From assembly GCA_947097635.1 (NCBI GenBank), contig CAMURW010000058.1, positions 1-7,989 on the forward strand: 7,989 nt of DNA, in the 5' to 3' direction. The notes under the pieces are model-generated. The model was given only the letters and a program-made list of their open reading frames with translations, was not told the DNA's origin and did no database searches. The DNA is from an uncultured Bacteroidales bacterium (GTDB lineage: Bacteria; Bacteroidota; Bacteroidia; Bacteroidales; P3). Made by a program: the position numbers and the translations under genes. Within the stretch, counting starts at the first letter, position 1. Each line of letters starts with the position of its first letter. Below, one piece after another: positions 1-6,142 of the stretch.

Positions 1-543
1 ATTGCCCTGGAGAAAGGTTTCCGCGAGATACACGGTGCCTTTCCCGACATGAAGATGCCACGCCTGCTGCTGGTGCAGCAGGATCTCTGTGACCCCATGG
101 TGCGAGCGTGGGAGAAAGCCGTGAAGAGTGGCTTCCCCGAGGGCTACGAAAAAGATTTCGAAGCTTTGCAGGACGTGAAGACGCAGATCAGCATCCTCAC
201 TGCCGCCAATCCTGGAATGTATCCTCTGGTGGCACCCATGGTGAAAGCCAGTGGCGGCACTTTCCTGCGCGTGAAGGAAACTGATTTGCCGCGTTACGGT
301 CGTAACATCCATGTGCACCGTGGCATAGACCTGGGGCCTGCCAGCGTGGTATGCTATGCAGGCTTTTTCGAGGCATTGCGTCAAGGACATATCCACAATG
401 GCGACCGTGTGGTACTCAACATAGGCGAAGGCGCTGCTCGCTCTCGCTGGTTCACTATTCTTAGCCAGGCAGCGTGCAGCGGACGCAAGACGGCTCGCAA
501 GGAACGTCGTGTAGCCCGTCGCGAGGCGCGTAGTTCGAAATAA
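1..543 (+). CDS. PLP-dependent enzyme, threonine synthase / cysteate synthase-like (5' truncated)
   Basis: The reading frame is open from base 1 and ends at TAA 541-543, so 180 C-terminal residues are visible and the N-terminal part, with the PLP lysine, lies outside the window. The segment KGFREIHGAFPDMKMPRLLL followed by VQQDLCDPMVRAWEKA resembles the threonine-synthase stretch 'KGFKE...PRMIGVQ...PLVRAW'. The later GPASVVCYAGFFEAL and GDRVVLNIGEG resemble the end of the fold, where the enzyme binds the PLP phosphate and closes the domain. The family carries out beta- or gamma-replacement on phosphoserine, phosphohomoserine or similar substrates in the cytoplasm. NIGEG in place of the usual glycine/threonine-rich end of threonine synthase suggests a paralogue; cysteate synthase is the best guess, from memory of the family only. 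The last 20 residues are unusually rich in Arg and Lys. An SDR gene follows after 26 bases, so co-transcription is likely. The fold is fairly certain; the substrate is not. Confidence 0.75.
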   Translation: MALEKGFREIHGAFPDMKMPRLLLVQQDLCDPMVRAWEKAVKSGFPEGYEKDFEALQDVKTQISILTAANPGMYPLVAPMVKASGGTFLRVKETDLPRYGRNIHVHRGIDLGPASVVCYAGFFEALRQGHIHNGDRVVLNIGEGAARSRWFTILSQAACSGRKTARKERRVARREARSSK

Positions 544-569
544 CTATGTATTAAGAAAGAGAGCGAAGA

Positions 570-1367
570 ATGGATTTTGTTAATCGTGTTGTTTGGATTA
601 CGGGTGCCTCGTCGGGCATTGGCGAAGCCACGGCATATCGCTTTGCCCAGGAAGGCGCACGCATCATTATTACTGCGTTGGAGGATGACCTGTCAAAGCA
701 AGTGGCGGAAAAATGCAAGCAGCTGGGAGCCCCAGATGCCAAAGTGCTTCCGTTCGACCTAAGCCAAACGGACCAGCTGGATGCTTTGGCAGAGGCCGCA
801 TGGAACACTTTCGGTCGTATCGACGTTTTCTACAACAATGCTGGTATCAGCCAGCGTGGCACCACAGTGGAAACGGAAATGCACGTCATCCGCAAGGTGA
901 TGGATATTGACTATTATGCTCCTGTCATCCTCACCAAGAACGTCCTGCCCCGCATGATAGCACAGGGTGGAGGGCAGCTTGCTGTCACCACCAGCATCAA
1001 TGGTCGTTTCGGCTTTCCCATGCGTTGTGCCTATAGCAGTGCCAAGCATGCCCTCTACGGCTTCTTCGAGACCGTGGCGGCGGAGTGTTACAGCCAGAAC
1101 ATCCGCGTGACGCTGGTGTGTCCCGGACGCGTGCAGACCCACATTTCCGAACACGCATTGGAGAAAGATGGCAGCCGCCACGGCAAGATGGACGCGGGCC
1201 AGGCCCATGGCTGCACTCCACAGCAGGCTGCCAACAAGATTGTGCGTGCCATTGCCCGGGGCAAACGTGAGGTGCTAGTGGGGCGGTACGAATTGTTGAT
1301 GGTCTATATCAAGCGCTTCTTCCCCGGCCTTTGTGCCCGCATAGCCCGTAGCATCAAGCCGATGTAG
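570..1367 (+). CDS. Short-chain dehydrogenase/reductase (classical SDR)
   Basis: This complete 265-residue protein has the usual length of a classical SDR. The Rossmann nucleotide-binding motif TGASSGIG is at residues 11-18 and NNAG at 89-92. The catalytic Ser is probably S142 (TTSINGR), followed by Y155 and K159 in YSSAK, with the PG motif at 185-186, so the active site is intact. It should be a cytoplasmic or membrane-associated NAD(P)(H)-dependent oxidoreductase acting on a carbonyl or hydroxyl group. The C-terminal part (about 225-265, with REVLVGRYELLMVYIKRFFP) is hydrophobic and basic and resembles the tail of DHRS7-like or ketosphinganine-reductase-like SDRs, which suggests a lipid substrate; this is inference. 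The ATG at 570 follows a purine-rich AAGAAAGAGAGCGAAG and lies 26 bases after the upstream PLP-enzyme gene, so the two probably share a transcript. A terminator-like hairpin starts 30 bases after the stop codon. Confidence 0.9.
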   Translation: MDFVNRVVWITGASSGIGEATAYRFAQEGARIIITALEDDLSKQVAEKCKQLGAPDAKVLPFDLSQTDQLDALAEAAWNTFGRIDVFYNNAGISQRGTTVETEMHVIRKVMDIDYYAPVILTKNVLPRMIAQGGGQLAVTTSINGRFGFPMRCAYSSAKHALYGFFETVAAECYSQNIRVTLVCPGRVQTHISEHALEKDGSRHGKMDAGQAHGCTPQQAANKIVRAIARGKREVLVGRYELLMVYIKRFFPGLCARIARSIKPM

Positions 1368-1396
1368 TATGTATCTTTACTACTTGCCCCCCAAAA

Positions 1397-1430
1397 AGTC
1401 TCCATCTCCAAACGAGACGGGGACTGTTTT
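1397..1430. terminator. Bidirectional rho-independent terminator between SDR gene and recA
   Basis: The arms AGTCTCCATCTC (1397-1408) and GAGACGGGGACT (1414-1425) pair over 12 positions with one G-T wobble and one A-C mismatch, around a 5-base CAAAC loop. A run of four T follows on the plus strand (1427-1430), and five A (1393-1397) precede it, giving a T-run on the minus strand. It sits between the convergent stop codons of the SDR gene (1367) and recA (1453), so it can serve both. Confidence 0.8.
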
Positions 1431-1452
1431 ATGCACTGTTGTTGCCGTAGCC

Positions 1453-2484
1453 TTATAGTTGTTCTGTGGCGGCTTGTGCGGCAGCGCGAATCTTTCCTTC
1501 TATCTCATCGCAGAGCTCGGAGTTGTCCCTCAGCAGCAGCTTCACCGCATCACGTCCTTGTGCCAGGCGACTTTCACCATAGCTGAACCAGCTGCCGCTC
1601 TTCTTGACGATATCGTATTCCACGCCCAAGTCTACTATTTCGCCCGTTTTGCTAATGCCTTCACCGAACATCAGGTCGAACTCGCAGCAGCGGAAAGGAG
1701 GAGCTACCTTGTTTTTTACCACTTTCACTTTCACGCGGTTGCCAATGTTCTTGTCACCGTCCTTAAGTGCCTGTATGCGACGGATGTCCAACCTCACGCT
1801 GCTGTAGAACTTCAGTGCGTTGCCACCGGTAGTGGTTTCGGGGCTTCCGAACAGCACGCCGATCTTCTCTCTTAGCTGGTTAATGAAAATGCAGCAGCAG
1901 CCTGTCTTGCTGATGGTGGAGGTGAGCTTGCGCAGTGCCTGGCTCATCAGGCGTGCCTGCAGGCCTACCTTGTTGTCTCCCATCTCGCCGTCTATTTCGG
2001 CCTTGGGGGTCAGCGCTGCTACGCTGTCCACGATGATTACGTCGATGGCACCGCTGCGTATCAGGTTGTCGGCAATCTCCAGTGCCTGTTCGCCGTTGTC
2101 GGGCTGGCTGATCAGCAGGTTGTCGATGTCCACGCCCAGTGCCTTGGCATAGTAGGGGTCGAAGGCATGCTCGGCGTCTATGAAGGCCGCAATGCCGCCT
2201 TTTTTCTGCGCCTCGGCAGCAATATGCGTCGCCAGCGTGGTCTTGCCGCTGCTTTCAGGGCCATAAATCTCGATGATGCGCCCTTTAGGCACGCCGCCCA
2301 CTCCCAGCGCCAAATCCAGTCCCAGGCTGCCTGTGCTGATTACCTCCATGCTTTCCTGCGGGCGGTCTCCCAGTTTCATGATGGAGCCCTTGCCGTAGTT
2401 TTTCTCTATTTTGTCCATAGTGGACTGCAGAATCTTCAGTTTTTCCAGTTTCGCAGTCTGCTCTTCGTTCATGTCTTTTGCCAT
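1453..2484 (-). CDS. recA: Recombinase A (RecA)
   Basis: This is full-length RecA, 343 residues, and appears intact. It binds single-stranded DNA and ATP, forms filaments, drives homologous recombination and strand exchange, and in species with a LexA-type SOS response promotes repressor self-cleavage. Visible motifs are Walker A GPESSGKT (75-82), the catalytic glutamate in FIDAEHAFD (E105), Walker B VIIVDSVAAL (149-158), the L1-region segment DGEMGDNKVGLQARLMSQALRK within 165-186, and IFINQLREKIGV with the L2 loop FGSPETTTGGNALKFYSSVR (about 199-231). Three consecutive Cys (196-198) precede IFINQ, where many RecA proteins have T/L residues. The C-terminus is short and alanine-rich (RAAAQAATEQL) rather than strongly acidic as in Escherichia coli. 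The ATG at 2484 has no Shine-Dalgarno but an A/T-rich leader, as is usual in Bacteroidota. A promoter-like box lies about 60 bases upstream. The gene is transcribed away from the IS remnant and converges on the SDR gene. Confidence 0.98.
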   Translation of the reverse strand: MAKDMNEEQTAKLEKLKILQSTMDKIEKNYGKGSIMKLGDRPQESMEVISTGSLGLDLALGVGGVPKGRIIEIYGPESSGKTTLATHIAAEAQKKGGIAAFIDAEHAFDPYYAKALGVDIDNLLISQPDNGEQALEIADNLIRSGAIDVIIVDSVAALTPKAEIDGEMGDNKVGLQARLMSQALRKLTSTISKTGCCCIFINQLREKIGVLFGSPETTTGGNALKFYSSVRLDIRRIQALKDGDKNIGNRVKVKVVKNKVAPPFRCCEFDLMFGEGISKTGEIVDLGVEYDIVKKSGSWFSYGESRLAQGRDAVKLLLRDNSELCDEIEGKIRAAAQAATEQL

Positions 2485-2522
2485 AATATTAGCAGTTTAT
2501 GTAATAATAATAGATGATTTTT

Positions 2523-2535
2523 TCGTTGTAAACGA
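2523..2535. promoter_or_regulatory. Small inverted repeat in recA leader, possible operator
   Basis: TCGTT (2523-2527) and AACGA (2531-2535) form perfect 5-base arms around a GTA spacer. The site lies just downstream of the recA -7 box, at or near the expected transcription start, where a repressor would act. Arms this short arise easily by chance, and I know of no matching SOS box for this group, so this is only a candidate. Confidence 0.2.
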
Positions 2536-2540
2536 GGAGA

Positions 2541-2575
2541 CAAATTTACGATTTTTTTTCTATTTGTCACGAAAA
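2541..2575 (-). promoter_or_regulatory. Probable recA promoter (Bacteroidota type)
   Basis: Read on the minus strand, TAAATTTG (2548-2541) matches the Bacteroidota -7 consensus TAnnTTTG. About 21 bases further upstream lies a TTTTC (2575-2571) that could act as a weak -33 element (consensus TTTG). The predicted start is near 2534, giving a leader of about 50 bases before the recA ATG. The -7 box is a good match; the -33 box is poor. Confidence 0.65.
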
Positions 2576-2706
2576 CGAAGAGAAATTATTTTTCCTGCAA
2601 TACTTTGTCGCCGGATGTGCGAAAGATAATACTCCCGTTTCCTCTGCCACCTTCACCTGTGTTTCTACGTCCCTGGCACCATGAAAGATAAAATGATGAT
2701 CCGTTA

Positions 2707-3457
2707 TCAGGAATTGTTGTTTATGTTATTAAGGGGAGTTCTATTTATTCGTTTTCTCCCATGCTGGTTTGCCTTCCTGTGTGCGGCCACCTTGGAGTCG
2801 TGCACATTGGCAGGGGTGACTGCGTAGTTCCTCACGGACTTGGTCTTCCAGCATACCACCACACGGTCCTTGTATCCGAAATAGGTCTCGCCGCGTTTCT
2901 TCACCCATCGGGCATCCACGTCCTTGTGGCATTTCTTGCGAGGTCGGTCTTGCCATAGCGACCCGCCCTTGCCAGCCTTTTGTCTGGTTGTTTGCCTCCC
3001 TGCTGTTGCGCTGCCTCGGGGATATCACGAAGCGCGCGTCGATGATCTTTCCCTCGTTGACTATCAGCCCCAAGGTGTCGAGGTACCCGTTGAACTTGGC
3101 GAAAAGCCTGTCCCATGTGCTGGTCTTCGCCGGCATGTCCTTGTACTTCCACACCGTGTTCTCGTCCGGTATATCGTCCACATTCTCAATGTCCAAGAAC
3201 TCACGGAAATTCGTCCTGTCCTTGACTTGGTATTCTATCTGCTTGTCGCTGAGTCCATAGAGCCGCAGAAGGAAGAGCACCCGTATCATAAGCCCAGGTC
3301 GAAGGGCCTGCGGCCAGCATTGCTCTTGCGATTCTCCTTGGCGAACACCGGTTCCAATATCGGGCGGAACTGCCCGAAATCCAGTATCTCCTTAAGCCTT
3401 GGCAGTGGGTTCTCCCATCGATGACAGTTCTTCCAGGGTGAACTCCTTGTCAAACAT
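2707..3457 (-). pseudogene. IS5-family transposase, frameshifted and internally deleted
   Basis: The protein can be pieced together from four segments. It starts at ATG 3457 with MFDKEFTLEELSSMG. It shifts frame near 3410-3418 into NPLPRLKEILDFGQFRPILE and on to KSNAGRRPFDLGL. It shifts again at about 3289-3292 into MIRVLFLLRLYGLSDKQIEY, with the DUF772-like N-terminal region through DIPDENTVWKYKD, to KIIDARFVISPRQRN, which holds the first catalytic Asp (in IDARFV). A third shift at a short A-run near 2984 leads into KKCHKDVDARWVKKRGETYF, GYKDRVVV and RNYAVTPANVHDSKVA. The sequence normally following HDS, including the remaining catalytic acidic residues, is missing. The frame instead runs into KRINRTPLNN, which is the translated terminal repeat, and stops at 2707 outside the element. 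The gene is non-functional. Assignment to IS5 rather than the related IS1182 family is likely but made from memory. Confidence 0.85.
2732..2753 (+). repeat. Left terminal inverted repeat of IS remnant
   Basis: The sequence AGGGGAGTTCTATTTATT begins here. It matches the reverse complement of the right end over GGGGAGTTCTAT exactly and more loosely beyond it. The end of the broken transposase frame reads through this repeat, which is unusual for an intact element and supports an internal deletion close to this end. Confidence 0.75.
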
Positions 3458-3556
3458 GCTTGCCGAAGATGTATTTTTGTATGTCATATCAAAATTTTTC
3501 AATTATTTTGCAAATAATACGAAAAACCATCGATATAAACAAATAATTCTCAATAT

Positions 3557-3578
3557 CTTAATTTATAGAACTCCCCCT
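3557..3578 (-). repeat. Right terminal inverted repeat of IS remnant
   Basis: On the minus strand this end reads AGGGGGAGTTCTATAAATT. Compared with the left end it has one extra G in the G-run and two A/T differences after the shared core. It lies about 100 bases upstream of the transposase start and 39 bases beyond the methyltransferase stop codon. Confidence 0.75.
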
Positions 3579-3616
3579 TTATTGTCAGTGATTTAGTTTT
3601 TAGAGGTTGCCATAAA

Positions 3617-4651
3617 TTATTTCGTATCTTTGGTTGCGGTTCTGCTTCTCTTTGCCTTGCCGTATCTTGCCCTCGGTTCGCTTACGTCAAGTGTCATTTG
3701 TGCCTGTTGATAGCGATGCGTTTTGGGGCGTGTCGAAGCCTCCTCGAAGGGGATACCATTATGTTTCAGGAAGCGCTTGATTGCTTCAGCCACATAGTTA
3801 CCCAGGTTTACGGGGACGGCATTGCCAATCATCTGTTCCAGGTCTGTTTTACTGCCAAGGAAGACGAAGTCTTCGGGAAAGGTTTGTATCATGCTGCGCT
3901 CCTTTGTTGTGAGCGGGCGTACTCCTTCCTTCGATGTCACAGGGTCGTTGGGGCGAAGTTCGTACCCGTTGGGCATAGGACGGTTTACTCCTCTTATGGT
4001 AGGACTAGGCTCATTAATGCTGAATATGCCCCGACGTACATAGCTTCTTAGGTGGCGATAGTAATACTGAACGTCCAACTTGTCGCCAAAATAGTCTGCT
4101 ACGGTCATGGGCTTCTTGGCTAAATTATCCTGCAATTCAGAAATAATAAAGTTGTCTGGTTCGTCCAGCTTGCCAATCATCACGAAACGCTTTCTTTTTT
4201 GTGGCACACCACAGAGACTGGCGTCAAGAACGGTGCAGGTTAATCCATAACCAGCCTTTTTGTATATTTCCTTTGCATCTACCAGTTTCTGTGCTTTAAG
4301 GATTCGTTCTACGTTTTCCATAACGAACCAAGTGGGGCGGATAGTTGCGATAATATTGGCGTAGTCCACTGTTAAGTCTCCGCGTCCCCCGTCTTCGTTA
4401 CGTTTACCAGCCGAGGAGAAGTCCTGGCAGGGAGGTCCGCCGATTATCATGTCGGGATGGTATGGAGTAATTTGCCTTGCCGAGTCGTCAATGTCCGAAA
4501 GGTTCTGTTTGAATACTGGATGAGAGAAATTGGAGCGGTAAACGGCTATCGCATCATCCCAGTTGTCGAAACTGGCAACGATGTCGAATCCCGCTTTGCT
4601 GAATCCCATGCTGAGACCGCCACAGCCGCAAAATAAATCAACAACTTTCAT
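3617..4651 (-). CDS. DNA (cytosine-5-)-methyltransferase, type II
   Basis: This 344-residue enzyme methylates C5 of cytosine in a specific short DNA sequence, using S-adenosylmethionine. The conserved motifs occur in order: motif I DLFCGCGGLSMGF (5-17), motif IV GGPPCQDFS with catalytic Cys at about 75, motif VI ENV (112-114), motif VIII QKRKRF (151-156), a target-recognition region at about 165-245 containing EPSPTIRGVNRPMPNGYELR, motif IX RPLTTKERSMIQTFP (245-259) and motif X GNAVPVNLG (276-284). The ATG at 4651 was chosen because MKVVDLFCG places motif I at the usual distance from the N-terminus; an in-frame start at 4696 would add 15 residues that overlap the upstream ORF. About 45 residues after motif X form a Lys/Arg-rich tail. 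The gene appears intact. It sits 4 bases after an unrecognised ORF and next to an IS remnant, which fits an acquired restriction-modification locus. The recognition sequence cannot be read off. Confidence 0.95.
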   Translation of the reverse strand: MKVVDLFCGCGGLSMGFSKAGFDIVASFDNWDDAIAVYRSNFSHPVFKQNLSDIDDSARQITPYHPDMIIGGPPCQDFSSAGKRNEDGGRGDLTVDYANIIATIRPTWFVMENVERILKAQKLVDAKEIYKKAGYGLTCTVLDASLCGVPQKRKRFVMIGKLDEPDNFIISELQDNLAKKPMTVADYFGDKLDVQYYYRHLRSYVRRGIFSINEPSPTIRGVNRPMPNGYELRPNDPVTSKEGVRPLTTKERSMIQTFPEDFVFLGSKTDLEQMIGNAVPVNLGNYVAEAIKRFLKHNGIPFEEASTRPKTHRYQQAQMTLDVSEPRARYGKAKRSRTATKDTK

Positions 4652-4655
4652 AAAA

Positions 4656-5057
4656 TTATTCAAAAATATCTGGACTATTAACCAGCACTGCATCAAATCT
4701 GCGTTCGGGACTCAGTAAGTCTTGTCCTCCGCCGAGGATAATATTTTTTATCTCGAATTTGGAGATTCTAGGCTTTATTATCTCTGCTCCTTTTAGAAAT
4801 TCGAAAGATTTGTTGCCAGGCAAGGCATAAGCCTTGTCGTTGGCCAGATTATAGGACTGCAATCGTATGATACGTTTATAGTCGAATGCGTCGTATGTAA
4901 CATAGTCTAGTAGCATTTTGTATATCCAAATAATAGTGCGGTGAAACCGGTTCAGGTGTCGAAGGTTTGTGCTGTCCTCGGTGCAACACATCTGAATGAT
5001 AGAAAGATTGGAGCAAATGCTACATGCTAGAAAGCAGATGGTCGGAGGTCGCATCAC
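4656..5057 (-). CDS. Unrecognised ORF upstream of the methyltransferase (possible restriction enzyme remnant or partner)
   Basis: I do not recognise this 133-residue product. From about residue 30 it looks like genuine protein: HLNRFHRTIIWIYKMLLDYV, then AYALPGNKSFEFLKGAEIIK, KFEIKNIILGGGQDLL and RFDAVLVNSPDIFE, rich in Lys, Phe, Tyr and Ile, with no signal peptide or membrane span. The first 20 or so residues (MMRPPTICFLACSICS) look less natural. The start is uncertain: GTG at 5057, ATG at 5054, or ATG at 4991 (MCCTEDSTNLRHL). A different frame begins with ATG at 5070 and reads MSNNSDATSDHLLSSM before a stop at 5020, so the true N-terminus may have been lost by a frameshift. The stop lies 4 bases before the methyltransferase ATG, which suggests translational coupling. 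This is where a cognate endonuclease or control gene would be expected, but the length is short for an endonuclease and no PD-(D/E)XK or HNH motif is clear. Confidence 0.45.
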   Translation of the reverse strand: MMRPPTICFLACSICSNLSIIQMCCTEDSTNLRHLNRFHRTIIWIYKMLLDYVTYDAFDYKRIIRLQSYNLANDKAYALPGNKSFEFLKGAEIIKPRISKFEIKNIILGGGQDLLSPERRFDAVLVNSPDIFE

Positions 5058-5681
5058 TATTATTACTCATTGTAAATACTCTATATTACGCAAAGAAGAA
5101 CGCTGTTTTTCCACTTTTATTGCCATGCCGCACGGAGATGCTGATACGTTCAGCGATAGCCTGAGAAATCGGTGTCCCCATGTGGCGTAGTAGGGTAGTT
5201 CTGCTACACGTAGGCATCCACGAACATATTATTCCAAACTCGTTTTATGTTTCTTCTTGCGTTAACCTGTGAAACCGTATTTTAAGGCTCATCTAGGTAC
5301 TATAAACATCCAGGTGGCTGGATGGCTAATATTAAAACCCTGGCAGGTATGGCACCAAGACAAAGGATAGTCCAATGGGTAATAATAAGAAAAATTTAGC
5401 GATGTTAAGAGAAAATGATTATCCGCAATAATACCAAACGGAGCATTATTTCCTACTACTCCATTGGGCTCTACCCATAGGAAAAGAAAGACCTTAACGA
5501 TGGTCCGCAAAGGGGTCTAATCGCAATGGGTCCAGGGATGCAATGGCAGTCCTGCGGATATCCGATGGCAACGCGAGAGGAATACAGCGTCTCGCTGCGC
5601 CTCCTTCAGAAATTAATGCGGGTTATCGCAACCATCATCTTATGCGCTCCTGGGGAAAGTCGTGGCCGTGTTCCGCTTTCA

Positions 5682-5717
5682 TCGAGCATGGGTCGGAAAT
5701 TTCCGACCCATGCTCGA
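5682..5717. repeat. 36-bp perfect palindrome
   Basis: Each 18-base arm pairs exactly, with no spacer: the left arm TCGAGCATGGGTCGGAAA is the reverse complement of the right arm, and the centre GGAAATTTCC lies between 5699 and 5700. It could extrude as a cruciform or fold as a long RNA hairpin. There is no T-run on either side, so it is not a standard terminator. The right arm doubles as the first unit of the adjacent tandem array. Confidence 0.95.
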
Positions 5718-5748
5718 CCTATGCTCGACCTATGCCCGACCCATGCCG
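5705..5748 (+). repeat. Four tandem 11-bp repeats (GACC[C/T]ATGC[T/C]C)
   Basis: Four consecutive 11-base units read GACCCATGCTC, GACCTATGCTC, GACCTATGCCC and GACCCATGCCG. A fifth, inverted copy (GAGCATGGGTC) occupies 5684-5694 and forms the left arm of the palindrome. The unit length is close to one helical turn, so repeated sites would face the same side of DNA, as in clustered protein-binding sites. It could equally be a slippage-generated repeat. The function is unknown. Confidence 0.9.
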
Positions 5749-5797
5749 TTAATCGAAGCATGTTCCTTCTATTATAACTTGCAGATTTTTAAGTGAT

Positions 5798-5819
5798 TTA
5801 TGCGTATAATTCCGCATAA
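5798..5819. repeat. Inverted repeat with 7-bp arms (TTATGCG / CGCATAA)
   Basis: TTATGCG (5798-5804) and CGCATAA (5813-5819) flank an 8-base TATAATTC spacer. The CGCATAA arm recalls the XerC half of dif-like sites, but no matching XerD half is present at the right distance, so I do not call it a recombination site. A regulator-binding site is possible. Confidence 0.4.
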
Positions 5820-5876
5820 TAGAAACTCGTTGAATTGTAGGAACTTCACCGAACCTATGAATCTATCACCCATTTG

Positions 5877-5884
5877 CAAAATTA
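5877..5884 (-). promoter_or_regulatory. Orphan minus-strand -7 promoter-like box
   Basis: On the minus strand, TAATTTTG (5884-5877) matches the Bacteroidota -7 consensus TAnnTTTG and is followed by CAAATGGGTG. About 21 bases upstream is a T-run (TTTTC) similar to the weak -33 element seen at recA. Transcription would run leftward through the inverted repeat, tandem repeats and palindrome, and no clear coding sequence follows. It is either a relic of a lost gene upstream of the methyltransferase locus or a start for a non-coding transcript. Confidence 0.35.
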
Positions 5885-6142
5885 CAAAATCTTCGCGACT
5901 TGGAAGAAAAGACAGGACTTAGTGTGAACACCCACAATACCCTATACTCACTGGCATTCTGTGGTACGCTATTTAAACATGCGCACTTTTGTAATAGTGT
6001 GCCGACAGGGGTGCGTGAAGAAAGCTTCATTTGCGCATAAGTAAAGCTCAGAGTTAGCCCGAAGTTCAGCTCATTTGGGACTTTTGCCGATAGTAATAAA
6101 TATTTCCCCCAAGCAATATTTTTTTATCGAATAGACGAAGAA

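Larger units (their letters stand above)
2732..3578 (-). mobile_element. Degenerate IS5-like insertion sequence remnant
   Basis: The element is bounded by inverted ends that share GGGGAGTTCTAT (left 2733-2744; right, reverse-complemented, 3576-3565). The direct repeat TTA occurs immediately outside both ends (2729-2731 and 3579-3581) if the element is taken as 2732-3578. A 3-bp TNA duplication is typical of some IS5-family groups, but TTA is short and the context is A/T-rich. Inside is one broken transposase on the minus strand. At about 847 bp it is well below the roughly 1.2-1.6 kb expected for an element with this kind of transposase, because the coding region jumps from the middle of the DDE domain straight to the terminal repeat. 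It cannot transpose on its own, but the preserved ends could in principle be mobilised by a related transposase. Confidence 0.8.

Noticed and set aside
759..1208. 149-codon minus-strand frame opposite the SDR gene
   Set aside because: It is the antisense shadow of an SDR gene with an intact active site and shows no protein family features.
1820..2517. Plus-strand frames of 110-116 codons opposite recA
   Set aside because: They are antisense shadows of a fully conserved recA.
3472..3479. TATTTTTG on the plus strand, another -7 match
   Set aside because: It lies in A/T-rich DNA inside the IS remnant and leads only into the antisense of the methyltransferase.
3624..3631. TATCTTTG on the plus strand, an exact -7 promoter match
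   Set aside because: It falls inside the last codons of the methyltransferase gene, faces antisense to it, and has no plus-strand gene downstream.
5289..5510. 73-codon minus-strand frame
   Set aside because: No recognisable motif, no promoter, unnatural composition with many Trp/Pro/His, and no link to neighbours.
5682..5748. CRISPR array
   Set aside because: The units are 11 bp, contiguous, and have no unique spacers; no cas genes are present.
5526..5777. 83-codon plus-strand frame
   Set aside because: Its second half is simply the translation of the palindrome and tandem repeats.
5798..5829. CGCATAA resembling half of a Xer/dif recombination site
   Set aside because: The second half-site expected 6-8 bases away is absent, so only an inverted repeat is reported.
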